A stretch of 64,000 nt of DNA. It comes from Ilex aquifolium (Eukaryota; Streptophyta; Magnoliopsida; Aquifoliales; Aquifoliaceae). A program made the position numbers and the translations under genes. Positions 1-11,576 of the stretch are shown here, in pieces. Below the pieces are notes generated by a model. That model worked only from the letters and a program-made list of their open reading frames with translations. It was not told where the DNA came from and made no database searches. Positions within the stretch are counted from its first letter, which is position 1. Each line of letters begins with the position of its first letter. Location of the stretch: positions 20,153,244 through 20,217,243 of the forward strand of contig OX637393.1 of assembly GCA_951799425.1 (NCBI GenBank), written 5' to 3'.

Positions 1-798
1 CCTTTAACAAAATTCCATTTTGATGTATATATATTATGGAATGAATTGTAATAGAGATTGTATGAGTTGGGTATTATATGGAAAATCTCATTAAACATGT
101 ATTGAATGAGTTTGGAGTGTATGGGGTAGCTTTAAGGATGGTTTGGAGGGGGAAGAAATCCATTTTTATGCTCACAGTCTGAAAACCTACCGGAAGGTGT
201 GTGTCGGACTTCCGGAAGGTTTTGCTAAAAACCCCAGCTTGCCTTGCTCACAGCTAATACCTTCCGGAAGGTTTTGCCCACTGGAATGAACCTTCCGGAA
301 GATTTTAGCTACTGGAGTAAAACCTACCGGAAGGACCTGCCTACTGGAGTGGACCTTCCGGAAGGTTTTGCCTTGGGTTTCTTTTTGGACTGCCGAGTTC
401 TTCCGGAAGGTTTTGTTTTCTGGAATGAACCTTCCGGAAGGTTTTGGCTACTGGAATGGACCTTCCGGAAGGTTTTTTGCTACTGATGTCGACCTTCCGG
501 AAGTTCTTGAAATTGATCTTTTTCATGTAACAGTTCCTTCAGTGACCTTCCGGAAGGTGTATGTCGACCTTCCGGAAGGTTTTTCCAAAAAAACTTGAAA
601 TTTTCAAAATGCTTAACCATGCTTTTGGGCTTTGTTTTCTTTGACTTCTATGACATAAATGGAGGTATAATTGACCTTGTGGATGGTAAATCTGATTAAA
701 AGCATGTGAGTGACGTGGTGTCGGGTTATACGACTATCACGAGTATTTCCGCGGGTTGATGGGTTATCAACGGGACCCCCGGATTTTGGGGTGTCACA
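1..798 (+). mobile_element. End of a long-LTR family copy, inserted in element B
   Basis: This is the terminal part of a copy of the same family as the solo LTRs at 4383, 11577, 34601 and 38579, which lie in the opposite orientation. It ends GGGGTGTCACA at 798, the reverse complement of the TGTGACGCCCC start of those copies, and the sequence just before it (cgcgggttgatgggttatca) is the same conserved stretch reversed. At 799 the sequence jumps into the middle of another member (element B), so this copy was inserted into B. The other end lies left of the window, so its duplication (TATGT expected) cannot be checked. The family's TATA-like and splice-like signals suggest plus-strand transcription here. 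Confidence 0.75.
188..585. repeat. Palindrome array, word CCTTCCGGAAGG (12 copies)
   Basis: About twelve copies of the palindrome TTCCGGAAG, a few written TACCGGAAG, are spaced irregularly (roughly 20 to 55 bases) over 400 bases. Between them recur short texts such as gcccactggaatgaa and ctactggaatgga. The array is open in several frames on both strands only because the word has no stop codon; no protein is suggested. The array sits where sister copies of this LTR family carry a different palindrome word. Confidence 0.9.
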
Positions 799-1877
799 TA
801 TGTAATGTTACACTCATGATATGACGAACAAGACATCGGAATTACAATTGTACATTATATTGCATATGCAAGGAAAAAATCACATTCGTGGGCATGTGAC
901 ATGGGTGTGGGTGTATGCATGGTTTTGATCAAACATCATTCTTGGTGGATGATGCGTGGGCTCGGGAAAGCTGGTCCAAAGTTTGACTGAGTCGAACGGG
1001 TTGCATTTAAAATAGGGTCAGGACTAGCAACAAGGGCTAGATTATTCCTCGGGTGCAAGACCCAGTGAGTTGGATACGCACTCCATTGGTATTGAGTCCA
1101 TAAAGTGTGTCGGCATACGCGAAGCCGTTGGAGGAAGTCCATAGATGCCGTGTCGGTTGGGTGCCCGTTGGTGGAATTCAATAAATACCCACCCCAAGAA
1201 AGACCCAGAATTTATAAATGGTCATTGGATGTATAACATCAATGGTGGGGGCGTGGAATGCCTGGATACATACACATGGCATTGCTTGTGTTGTGGGAGC
1301 CGGTGGAGTGCTCGAGTTGCGTTGCATGTGTGAGTCTCATCTCGTAACATGGCATAGCATTGTGACATTCATTTCTTGAAGTTGTATGTTATTAGATGAA
1401 TGCTTGTTTGATTGTTGAATTGCATGTGAGCATTTCATATGCATCTAGGTTGGGGAGTAGCCTCTTTAAGAGATACCCTACTGAGTATGGCTCACCCTTT
1501 ATGGGGACAACATTTCAGGTGCGGGACAAGCACCGGTAGACAGCCCTCACATGGGACCTTGTTGAGAAGAAGCCGAAATGTGGCTTTATGTTGCATTTTT
1601 GAAAATAAATTTGTGTAATTGGTTTTGGACATGTAATATTGCTTAAAGGGTTGTATAAAGAACCTTTATGGACTATATTTTGAGTATAATTTGATGTTTT
1701 ATGAGTTTGGGTAAATGTGGTATGAGGTTGGATGAGTTGAAATCAAAAAAGGAAAGATTTGGGGTAAAACTGGGCCCTAATACTTGTACCAAGTTGATTA
1801 GGTATCAGTACCACGATTCTAGAGGGCTGAGGTATCGGTACCAAGGCTTGAGGTACTAGTACCACGCTGTCAAGAGC
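799..1877 (+). mobile_element. Element B, middle part (long-LTR family)
   Basis: Alignable in reverse to the solo LTRs: the stretch at 1300-1360 (cgttgcatgtgtgagtctca) and 1480-1530 (gctcaccctttatggggaca, then catttcaggtgcgggac) correspond to conserved blocks of the copies at 4383 and 11577. It is cut on the left by the copy at 1-798. On the right it is split by Athila-1, whose duplication AGAGC lies at 1873-1877, and resumes at 42641-42651 and 60673-61064. Near the cut it carries a degenerate GGTACC-type palindrome cluster (about 1780-1870). Confidence 0.75.
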
Positions 1878-3536
1878 TGACTCACATTCAGCCTGAATAG
1901 TGGTATACACCCAAGTATAAGTGGTCAAATTACAATATAATATTCATTTTAAGTCCAAGGTCGAACCCACAGGGAGCTAATATTAGAAGTCAAAATAGAA
2001 TGGTGAAGTTGTTACAGATACAAAAATGTAGTAGAAATAGCTTGTGGTGTGAGCTTAGAACAATTAAAACTGTGCAAATGTGATAATTAAAAAGATACCT
2101 TTCAGTTCGGAGATTCCATATGCATTATATTGGCTAAGTACTGAAAATGCCACCTTACTGGAAAGTCAACCGGTAGGTATGATGTATATTAAACCATATC
2201 CAGCAACTGATTAGGTTAGTCGGCGGGTATATTTCTATGCAACAATAAAATAATCCAAGTAAACCAAAAGGCAAGACATTCAGGAGGAATACTTGAATTA
2301 CTCAATCGGCATCTGTATCATGCAACAATGAAACAACCATAGTAAACCAGAAGGCAAGCCATTCATAAGGAATACTATAATTATTCAACCGCCAGGTTGA
2401 TGATTCACTGATGATGAGATTCCGGTTGATACATTGAATCGAAAGCATTGACTATGCCGAGACTTAACCCGTCTATAACCAATCAATCAACTGTTACATA
2501 AAGCCCAATCACGTGCATCACTGTATCATGCATGAAGTACATAATTAGTAGATAGTATGGTATATATCATTAGGTACCGCTCGGTGTTCATAACCATGAG
2601 CATATTATAAATGTAACCATCCATCAATATGGGAGGTATATATAACATTAAAGCATAGTTAAAACAACGGCATTTCCATAACTCAAAAAATATCGTACAT
2701 ATGTTCACCCTTCACCGAAGGGTATAAGTGGACTACCCACGCCCCATTGCTATAGATGAGCAAGAGATGCAATACAATTCCATTACAACACAAAATAAAA
2801 TACAGCCAATCCTTCCCTGGGGAATAGTTGAAACACGACCACTCTTAATACCGGTTAGGGCACAAAAGTGGGAGAGGTTCAACTCTCCAAGTAGAAAGGA
2901 ATAACAAAAATGTAGAAGAAAGAAAAGCTGTTCGAAAAGTAGGTTGGAAAGCTGGCTGGAAATGGTTCGGCAGGGCTTCACTGCATTGTTTCTGACTCTC
3001 TCTCACTCACTCACTGTATCTGACTCTCTGAACTGATTGGCGAAGACTCTAAATTTCCAGAGTTCCGTCCACTCTCTCTGGCTTTCTCTATGAATGAATG
3101 CTGGAAATGAAACTATAGGGGGGTATTTACAGAGGATGGAGAGGAGCTTGAGGCGGTTGGGCTTGGGCTTGAGCTGACCAATCAGGACATTTTGCTGTAG
3201 CTACTGACCAATGGGAGAAGACCAGGAGGTTAAGGCAGTTTGCACACCGTCCGGATGCCACCACCACCGTCCGGACGGTGGCAATCCACTTTTTTTTATG
3301 TGGGATGCTTCCTTGCTGGTTTGATGAAATTACACTTTGATCCCCTTGCTGATATAGCTTTGACACTTTGCCCCTCTTTAATTTGCGGTATTTGGAACAT
3401 AACCCTGAAAAATGACACATTTAACGCATTAACCCTAATTTACGCACTAACCCTAATTTCATCTACTTTGACTGTTTTAACTTACTTCATTAACATAATT
3501 AACCTAGCTCATTAAAGCACTAATTAGGGTTAATCA
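1878..3536 (-). repeat. Athila-1 downstream (3') LTR, 1.66 kb
   Basis: TG...CA-bounded repeat matching 38104-38578 plus 41446-42640. Next to it at 3537-3555 lies the reverse complement of a polypurine tract (aagttgggga), as expected for the downstream LTR of a minus-strand element. A GTCCGGAC palindrome cluster lies at 3242-3290. A TATA-like stretch lies near 3121-3130 on the minus strand. Confidence 0.93.
3242..3290. repeat. Palindrome cluster, word CACCGTCCGGACGGTG
   Basis: Two words, one complete (caccgtccggacggtgg) and one altered (caccgtccggatgcc), separated by a caccac run. The partner LTR has the same cluster at 42349-42386 with small differences, and the solo LTR at 44355-46317 has it too. 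Confidence 0.85.
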
Positions 3537-4382
3537 CATCCCCAACTTAAACATTACTAGTCCTTAGTAATAAAAACAAATAACAAAACAAAATCACTTT
3601 TGTAGTTTTCATAATTGCATTTAGTATATGCAACAAGCCGTTAAACCCCTAGGTGATCCCAAGTGGACGAGTTTTGTCTCGTGAAGGTTTCCAATGAAGC
3701 TACCTACAAACTTCAATGGTTAGAATACAATAATTCATATTTTTCACAGATAAAATTAAATCACCATTCCTCTAATTTGCTAGAATACCACATTTCCCTG
3801 ATCATTATAAGAGTAACACATGTTAGTTGTAACACTATCCATATATTTTCAAAAAAACTGGTGTGTATGCAATGATTCCATTATTTCAAAAATCACTTAA
3901 GAAATACCACCACCCTTCACTTTGATGTATAAGACTTAGCCTCGATGTCAATCCTTTCCTGGAAATCACTTAGCAAAGAACACACTCTCGTTATAATGAC
4001 TATCACTCAAAAATTACATGTGATAAGAATATTATTAACAAAGAAAATTATTTCACATTTAATATCAAATGAATGGCTATTTGAATAAAACTGAAATTCG
4101 GCATAATCTCAAGAAGGAATATTAACACAAAGATCAAACACATTATCAACACTTATTTCCTCATGAATAGGCGGAAATAATATACATGCATGACTTCTGG
4201 AATCAAAAAAGACTTCAATAAGGTTGTAACGTGGCCATGAGATTAGGGTTCAAGAAACGACGTCAACGGTATTCAAAAGCTGTCCTTTCTTGATTAATGT
4301 GGCACACCTATTTCCTATTTCAAAACTTTCACATATATGGTATTTCCATTCTTTCATTTTCTTTCTCATTTTTCACTTTCTT
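3537..4382 (-). other. Athila-1 3' untranslated region, LTR-proximal part
   Basis: Non-coding. From 3537 to about 3710 it aligns with NA-2 at 55693-55880: both have the tract beside the LTR, then gcatttagtatatgcaaca, gtgatcc, cgagttttgt, tcgtgaaggtttcca. The rest is AT-rich with no gene seen. A solo LTR interrupts it at 4383 and the region resumes at 6797. Confidence 0.7.
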
Positions 4383-6791
4383 TGTGACGCCCCAATTTTT
4401 CGGGGTCCTATATTAACTGTTGATCATCCCTCAACCCGCGGAAGTACCCGTGAATGTCGCTCAACCCAAAACCACGTCGTTAGCATCCCCTTAACCGGGA
4501 TCATAGCCCACAATTGTAAAGTGGATTCCATTATAGTCCATTTACATCATTGGAGGGAAGGAAAACATAGACCGAAAATAGGGCAAGCAGTTTAAAATTT
4601 TGAGTTTTCTTGAGAGTGTACCGGTACACAGTACCGGTACGGGTTGCCCACTGGAAAATGCGTACCGGTACACAGTACCGGTACGGTTGAGTACCGGTAC
4701 GCGGTATCGGTACGGGTTGCCCACTGGAAAATGCGTACCGGTACGCAGTACCGGTACGGCAGTGTACCAGTACCCAGTACCGGTACCCTCTGCCCAGTTT
4801 TTCCCTTTTTCATCCGTTCATCATTTTCAATCCATTCAAAACCTTCCTCAATTTATCCAATACATGTTTAATAAGATTTCCATGTAAAACATGATTTGTA
4901 CAAGTTTCATTACATTTGATTCCATATATTTACATATCAAAATGGAATTTTCACAAAAACTTTACAAAATAGCCATAAAAGCCACAAGCCGGCTTTCTTC
5001 AACCTTGGGGCTCGAAATGGGAACCGTCCGCCGGTGTAAACCCCGCACTTGAAATGTTTTTCCCACAAAGGGTGAGCCACGCTCAATAGGGTATCTCCTA
5101 AAGAAGCTACTCCTCAACCTATATGCATATGAAATGTTCACATGCCACAAAACCACAATTCATAACATTCCAAGCAAGAAAGTATATTCAATGTTGGAAT
5201 TTGCAATGCCATGCTATGTAATGAGGTGAGACTCACTCATGCACATCAACCGAGTTCTTCCCGACTCCTCCACACATGCAAGTGCCAATGTGTACGAATC
5301 CGTCATTTATGTTGCACATCAAATGACATTTTATTCTAGGGTCTTTATAGGGGTGGATGTTCATAGACTCACACCAAGGGTCACCCAACCCACACGGAAT
5401 TTACGGACTTCCACCGAGGGTTCCACGTACACCCACACACTTCATGGGCCGAGCCAAGGGAGTGCGTATCCCAAGCACCGGGTCTTGCACCCGAGGGATC
5501 TTCTAGCCCTTCTTGCTACCCCAACCCTATCAACCATGCAAACCGTGCGACTCGACTAGGTCGTCGACCCAGCTCACGCGAGCCCACTAGTCATCTACCA
5601 AACGCGGTGAAGACAACCACCATGCACACACCCACTAAATGCGATGTTCCTGTGCATATGCAATATGATGTCTCATTGCAACTATAATACAATGTTCAAC
5701 ATGGCATGAGTGACATATGAACATTTTTAACACATTTCTCACATTTCATGGCAAAATCATATCATAAGCATATAATTCCCATAGCACAATTTTCAAGCAT
5801 GTTATCACATAATCATGCTATCAACACTTTAAATTCTCAAGGCATTCATACAAACACGTAACATGCCCACAATTCCATATAACACAAGAATCACATTGGA
5901 TCAATTTCGCCTACCCAATTCTAGAAGTCACATTTTGAAACTTCTAATTACCAATCCAATTAGAATTGATCTTTACTCATTTCAATACCCATTTCACCCA
6001 AATTAACTACAATAGGCAAGAGATACACAACCTATCATCCTACCCATTTCATAAAAACATTCTAGGTTTGGAATAAACCTTAGTAGGAGGGAACCCTACC
6101 TCTTGAAGCGTAGAGAACAATGTTGAGAAACTCCGAGAACTCCAAACGAGGTGGAACCCTCACTCTCCCAAAATCCCGTTCTTCGAATCACTCCAAAACT
6201 CGACCTTCTTGGTATGGTTTTGTAGCCCTCGGCGAGGAGAACAACTTTTGTTCTTGGCCCGAGTGGATTTGAGCTCTCAATCATTGTAGATCGTAGAGAG
6301 AAGGTGGAGAATTTCTAGTTCTTTCCCTCTCTTCCTCTCTCGTTGGAATCGGCTGAGCAAATGGGGAGAAAATCTGATTTTCTCCCCTTTAAATACCCTT
6401 TAAATACTTGGCCCACAACGCGTCACACGGCCCTTATTTCCCGGGTCCGTTTTAGCCCCGAAACGATTAAATTTTGCTCCGGTTCAAGTTCAAAATATTT
6501 TTATTTTAACTTGTCGTCATTTATTTCCCAAAATTTAAAATTTTATTCAGAATTTCATTTTTTTTTTTTTGGTCTCCCGAGGCCCGACCACTTCGTAAAA
6601 CGCGAAAAATTCGACTAACTCGGAATTCAATGAAATTTGACTGGGTAACTAGATTTCGCGAGACGAATCCAACGGGGATGTCCGTTTCGTCATCCGAGCT
6701 CTAGAAAAATTCAGGTTTACAACCTGTACCATAGTGACAATTTACCGTTTTCTCCTTTTTTACAAAAGTTTAAATTTTCTCGGGTTTTACA
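4383..6791 (-). mobile_element. Solo LTR 1 of the TGTGACGCCCC family
   Basis: Starts TGTGACGCCCC at 4383 and ends GGGTTTTACA at 6791, flanked by a perfect duplication TTCTT (4378-4382 and 6792-6796). It is 2.4 kb with no internal coding region, so it is best read as a solo LTR. The minus-strand assignment rests on the orientation of TATA and splice-like signals shared with the chromovirus LTRs: a GTAGGG donor-like site near 6096 and a CATTTCA(A/G)GTGCGGG acceptor-like site near 5045. It could instead be a short non-autonomous element with no recognisable body. Confidence 0.88.
4618..4788. repeat. Palindrome array, word GTACCGGTAC
   Basis: About ten copies of TACCGGTA-type words. Two of the intervals contain the same spacer, gggttgcccactggaaaatg, which recalls the gcccactggaatgaa spacer of the TTCCGGAA array at 188-585. 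Both strands read as spurious short ORFs rich in Val-Pro and Tyr-Arg. Confidence 0.92.
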
Positions 6792-6796
6792 TTCTT

Positions 6797-7869
6797 GGCT
6801 CTTTTCTTTCTCTTTCTTTCTTCCACGGAATTTTTTTCTTTTGAACAGTAATCGCCATCTTCTTTTCTTTGCTCATTTCTTCCTTTTCTTCTGCTCTTGC
6901 TTTTCGTATTATACTGACTTTAAAAGTGGGTGCAAGAAAATTAGATAGCAAGGGTATGTCAAATATATATATTTTTTTATGGCTTAGTTAACTTCTAGGT
7001 TTCATGAAAAATAAATTATACTTTTTAGACTCAATCACGGCTAACTAGGGATATAATTTTGTAAAAGAAATGGGTAAGACTCAAAATTAATTCAAAGATG
7101 GCCTAAGATCATTTTCCAGAAATTATACACCTGTATAGTTCCAAATTAAAAATTTAAGAAAAACGCTAACCATGTAATTCAATGAGTGCTAATCAAAACG
7201 AAATTAATGAAATTATTCAAATAAATTTATAGCTGAATCGAAAATTCTTACTTGAGTAAATGTAAAATATCTCTCCAAGGAGGATTGACTCAAAATCTGC
7301 AATAGGTTTTACATCTCTACTACAAATGTAAGCTTTATAAATGAGTGTAATATTTCAAAAAAAATTCAGAATAATGAGTTTGTAAGAAAATATTAGGATA
7401 GTGCACAACTAATATATGAAAATCCCGCGCAATCGGATAAAGGGTATCCCTGCAAAGCATAAGAATAATAACCTAATTGTAACATGAATCACATGAAATA
7501 CAAATCCTAACTTAACAAAATTTAACGAAAACGATAAACTAACTAGATTAACTTAAAAACCAAATTCAAAACAACATTCAAAATGTAAATACTAATATGA
7601 AATGCATAAAACAAAAGTGTTCAAGAAAGATAGTAGAAGAAGTAATGTTGTGGAATCTCTGAAGTCTTTGATCAGGAAGCAGATGGGCCTCCACCGAAGT
7701 GTCCTCTGAGTAGCCTCAAGATCTCGCTCTAGTTCTACTCGTAGTTAGCCATGCTTTGATCAATCTAGGCGATGTTGGTCCCTTGTTGGATGACACTGGT
7801 CTCCAACCCTAGCAAAATCTATCGTTCATACCTATCATCAACCGGTATGTATGGCTGCTCCTCTTGTGG
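6797..7869 (-). other. Athila-1 3' untranslated region, inner part
   Basis: AT-rich, no gene seen. Around 7020-7290 it aligns with the 3' regions of Athila-2 (reverse, about 21500-21780) and NA-2 (about 56800-57070); the shared core is aagatggcctaagatcatt, followed by a gagtaaatgtaa block. Conservation of non-coding sequence between separate families suggests a role in the element's RNA. Confidence 0.7.
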
Positions 7870-8779
7870 CTGAGCCTACTCTGGTGGGTGAAAATCTTCA
7901 GCTCCTTGAAATGGTTCTTCATGCGGTGTAGGTGGTATCTCGGGTTGCTCCTCAAGTTGGCCTCCATGGCTCTTCCGTAAAGATGTCTTCTCTAACGGTG
8001 AAAAGTGTTCCACCATTGGCCATGAGGGATCCGTGATCACTCCCTTATTCCTGCACAGCTCGGAAGCTAACATAGCATATGGAAGTGAGTTTTTCTTTAC
8101 TTTCACTGTCAACTGAGATCAATCGTATGTCCCATACCAAAAGCATATAGGAAGTAGGCTCTCTCAGTATATATCTAGTTTTTCTGGGCTTGGGGTAACA
8201 GACTGTTCATAGTAATCAAATTCAAAATCCTATATTTGTTTGTTAAATACCCTTGATTGATGTATTTATTCGGCCTCCCCCATACATAGTCTGGATTTCC
8301 CATCAGTTCAATCCCTATCTCAGTCATATTTGGCAGTTGAGTGTAAGAGTATTGCGGGTTTGGATGTCTTGGGAGGAAATGGAAAAAATTCGCAATAGTG
8401 GCCGGTGTAACTTGGAAGACCAACCCCTAACAAAAATACAGAATTCTCTATGCCCGGTTTCTTGCGCATTACTATAAAATTCACGGACTAGGCATTCATA
8501 AGCAGGAGCAACAAACTTAATGTAATTTAACCACCCACGCGTAGCAAGATTTTGTCTAACACCAATATGCTCAAAATCTTCGTAAATGGCAGATCGTTCA
8601 ATGATAATAGTTTTAGAGAGAAAGTGAGTATCATACCATACTTGTTGTTCTATGGTTTCAAACATCGCAGTATTGAAGATATTTCTTGCATGGGGTTGCT
8701 GCAGAGGTGCTTTAGGTTGCGAAGATTGTCCTCTCGTTGCCCGACTAGAAGAACCTCTTGTTATAAGTCTTGGATCCAT
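7870..8779 (-). pseudogene. Athila-1 third ORF, plant transposon-protein-like
   Basis: A coding region downstream of pol on the minus strand, starting at an ATG at 8777-8779 (MDPRLITRGSS). The segment FVAPAYECLVREFYSNA resembles the LVREFYANL-type motif of the putative plant transposon protein domain often found in or near Athila-like elements. An acidic, Pro- and Glu-rich tail follows (reading near 7880-8000 is rich in PP, EE and QP). In Athila and Calypso elements this position holds the env-like ORF; I see no clear signal peptide or membrane segment, so I do not call it env. The frame is broken in a few places. It is preceded by a TATA-like region and a leader (8780-9010). Confidence 0.55.
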
Positions 8780-9250
8780 CTTTTTCTTGATTTCTGCTTT
8801 AAACGGATTCTCATCGGTAAGAACCTAGAAAATTGCATGGGTAAGTGTTTAATAGGAAGAAATTTGAAGAAAATATGATGTGCGTAGCAGATTTGAGGAG
8901 AAAAGGTGTATGGAGGCCGGTGTTTTTCATATTCTGGCTGCGAGGGAAACTGAAAAACAATTGTTCTTCATGCCTGTGGGTATTTATATAGGCAGTACCC
9001 TCCAGACGGTGAGGATGCACTAATTTCTGCTTTGTGTTGCAGGCTGCAGACTGTTGTACTTCCTGCTAATTTCTGCTTCAGTTTATTTTCTTGCAGTTTC
9101 ATATGTCAGTTTAATTCCACAATTACGCTACTATTCCACTAACATTCCTCATTAACTACTAATAACACCATTAAACACTAACATATTGATATATTATCAA
9201 AACACAATTAAACACTAACATAACAATTATTCTAACAATCATATTTGCAT
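8780..9250 (-). promoter_or_regulatory. Possible internal promoter and leader before the third ORF
   Basis: On the minus strand the sequence tatataaata (8981-8990) lies about 200 bases ahead of the ATG at 8779. Just upstream is caccgtctggagggt (about 8996-9012), which resembles the CACCGTCCGGACGGTG word of this element's LTR. Further upstream is AT-rich sequence with repeated taaacactaacat units. The layout (palindrome-like word, TATA box, leader) copies that of the LTR, so a second promoter is plausible. No transcript evidence is available here. Confidence 0.4.
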
Positions 9251-9286
9251 TTATACAAATCAAAATTCATTCATCCCTCGATCAAT

Positions 9287-9685
9287 TTAATCTAAATCTT
9301 CTAAATCAACACTACAAGTGAACCGATTAATCTCACATCTCACGTATCTTGAAAGCATGGAACTGGAACAAGATGGTGTCTTAGGGTATGCCTTACTCTG
9401 CCCATACCTAATCCAGTCAAGACAATCTAACGCTCGACCTGAAATTGGTTCCGCACACTGATTGTATTCTCTCAAATGCATTAAACGACCGCACTTCACA
9501 CAACCACCGAGGCGATTCATTCGTCGGCGTTTGGCAAATGAACTTTTTCTGCACAAGGGTTTTGTTCGACTGTCAACAATTTCTAACTTTCTAACAACCC
9601 TTGCTTTTGCTATGATCAAAGAATGTATATCTTTTGGGAAAATGCGCAGCATACTCAGACTAAACCAAAACAATTGCGCATCCAT
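9287..9685 (-). CDS. Unrecognised 132-residue ORF between integrase and third ORF
   Basis: I do not recognise this protein. It starts MDAQLFWFSLSMLRIF, has a basic stretch (KRRRMNRLGG, about residues 52-61) and cysteines arranged CVKC...C (about residues 63-78) that could bind a metal. It lies in the sense orientation of Athila-1, between the end of pol and the third ORF, just beyond the purine tract at about 9775. It is not close to any part of gag or pol in the other elements here. It may be chance, or a fragment of a longer accessory protein. Confidence 0.3.
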   Translation of the reverse strand: MDAQLFWFSLSMLRIFPKDIHSLIIAKARVVRKLEIVDSRTKPLCRKSSFAKRRRMNRLGGCVKCGRLMHLREYNQCAEPISGRALDCLDWIRYGQSKAYPKTPSCSSSMLSRYVRCEINRFTCSVDLEDLD

Positions 9686-9764
9686 CTTTGGAAAATTTTG
9701 AAAATTGACTCGAAAATTGACTCGCTATCTGGTTCTTTAAAGTCTACCAGTCCCAAAGATGAAT

Positions 9765-9820
9765 ATGAATTGTTCCCTCCCCCCAACCTAAATTAAATAT
9801 TGTCCTCAATGTATAGCATA
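9765..9820 (-). promoter_or_regulatory. Internal purine tract with CATTGAGGACAAT motif (Athila-1)
   Basis: On the minus strand: cattgaggacaata, a short AT stretch, then aggttggggggagg. The same arrangement follows the coding region in Athila-2 (about 21057), NA-2 (about 57410) and NA-1 (about 27620). It is distinct from the purine tract next to the downstream LTR, so these elements have two. Confidence 0.7.
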
Positions 9821-9957
9821 ATGAAATAAAATATTAGACAAATGCTAATAAGATCTGGAAGCGAGACAAATCCATAGTGCAAAACCCAATCTATAAGACA
9901 AACAACAAACGATTAGTACTATTATTAACAATCAAACACTTATAAAAACTTCTTAAA

Positions 9958-10954
9958 GCACATACACCGGCTCCATTAGCTGAATGAAACTCACATCTTG
10001 AACAAAATTATCATGATACTGTTTATGCCTTTGACCATTTACTTTGAAGATATTTCCAGACAATGGATTCTCGATTTCAACTGCCCCATGTTCAAAAACT
10101 TGCTTGACTATGTAGGGGCCTATCCATCTTGACCTTAACTTACTAGGAAATAACCGGAGTCTTGAATTATATAATAGTACTTTCTGAGAAGGCTAAAAAT
10201 ACTTCCGCACTATATTCTTATCATGAAAAATTTTCATTCTGGATTTATCAATCTTAGCATTCTCATATTCTTCATTTCTCAACTCTTCTAATTCATTAAT
10301 CTAAAGTTTGCGGGATGCATTTACTTTGTCAATATCAAAATTCATCATTTTGATTGCCCAATATGCTCGATGTTCCAATTCCACAGGCAAGTGTCATGGT
10401 TTACCGTAAACTAACCGATAAGGAGATATTCCTAAAATAGTTTTGTATGCAGTACAGTAAGCCCAAAGCGCATCAGTCAGTCTTAAAGACCAATCCTTAC
10501 AGTCCGAATTTACTATTTTTTCTAAAATGTATTTTATCCCTCTATTGGCCAATTCAGCTTGTCCACTTATCTGGGGATGATAAGGGGCTGATATTTTATG
10601 AGAAATCAAATATTTTTTCATGAGTTTTTCGAAAAATTTATTGCAAAAATTCGTTCCCCCATCACTGATAATGGCTCTGAAAATTCTAAATCTTGACAAA
10701 ATATTTTTTTTTTAAAACTTGATCACTGTGCGGTGATCAGTATTTTGACATGGGATTGCCTCTACCCATTTTGAAACATAGTCAACGGCAACCAAAATGT
10801 ACAGATAACCAAAGGAATGGGAAAATTGTCCCATAAAATCGATGCCCCAACAATCAAAATTTTCAATTATCAAAATAGGGTTTAAAGGCATCATTTTTCT
10901 TTTTGAAATATTTCCCATTCTTTGACATATTGATTAGCACAAAACATTGCATAT
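9958..10954 (-). pseudogene. Athila-1 integrase, core and C-terminal part
   Basis: Minus-strand integrase of the Ty3/gypsy type. Visible are the first catalytic block ([12 protein letters not shown], near 10850), the second ([14 protein letters not shown], near 10660) and the glutamate block ([15 protein letters not shown], near 10540), so all three acidic positions of the D,D-35-E motif are present in recognisable sequence. Beyond them come the LTDALWAY...YRLVYGKP block and a C-terminal end in [13 protein letters not shown] near 10030. The zinc-binding part lies on the other side of Athila-2 (22286-22410). The gene is broken. Confidence 0.85.
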
Positions 10955-11172
10955 CTCATGTGCCATTACATTCCTTTTTCACTTGCTTTTGCGGATTAAA
11001 TGAGCAGAATTGCACTACTTGAGCTATTAACGAAGATTCGTTGTGTTTGTAGAGAAAATGGGTTAAATGATGATAGATAAGCCCTCTCATGGTGTTCAAG
11101 ACAATTGGAGTTGTGAACGAGGCTTGAGGAGAGCTCTGGAGGTGGAGGAACCAAGATTTTTGCAAAACCAGG

Positions 11173-11292
11173 AAAAACCTACCGGTAGGTTTTGGCTACT
11201 GACCTGCACCTACCGCCAGACCTACCGATAGGTTGAGCCCACTGGAGTGAAACCTACCGATAGGTTTCCATTAACCTATCGGTAGGTTTTCC
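11173..11292. repeat. Palindrome cluster, words CCTACCGGTAGG and CCTACCGATAGG
   Basis: Five words of the form cctaccggtaggtt, most written with GATA in the centre. The intervening text (ggctactgacc, gagcccactggagtgaaa) is nearly the same as in the array at 188-585, although the two LTR families are otherwise unrelated. Confidence 0.9.
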
Positions 11293-11576
11293 TGAAAAGT
11301 GCTAGATTCTGCATGTCAAGCTCTGCCTTCTTGGGGGTCCCACCAGACATTCTCCTACCTGTTCCTGACACACCTTACACAATGGACATCCCTCTTGCAC
11401 CTCTTCTTGGACTTTTGGATGTTTGATCATTAATGAGGAAAGAGGAGAGAGAAGGTGCTGGTTGTGGAGACAAGGTCTGCACCAACCCTGTCCAACCTAT
11501 ACCTCTTGAGCCCTAGGCATGGTGATCACATCAGACAGCTAGGGGAGGAGTCCATGGACGTTTTTGGAGGATGAGG

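Noticed and set aside
188-585. CRISPR-like array of short repeats
   Set aside because: Repeats are 8-12 base palindromes at irregular spacing with related rather than unique spacers, inside a plant LTR.
244-598. Three ORFs across the TTCCGGAA array
   Set aside because: They overlap on both strands and consist of repeat translation.
4542-4887. Overlapping ORFs on both strands with Val-Pro-Val, Tyr-Arg-Tyr and Ser-Thr-Gly-Thr repeats (also at 24298-24747, 46523-46810 and 52438-52719)
   Set aside because: They are translations of the TACCGGTAC arrays in several frames. The palindrome contains no stop, so every frame opens; no start context, domain or conservation supports a protein.
7870-8779. 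Host gene with its own TATA box
   Set aside because: It lies in sense between integrase and the downstream LTR of Athila-1, inside its target duplications, and resembles the transposon-protein ORF known from this lineage.
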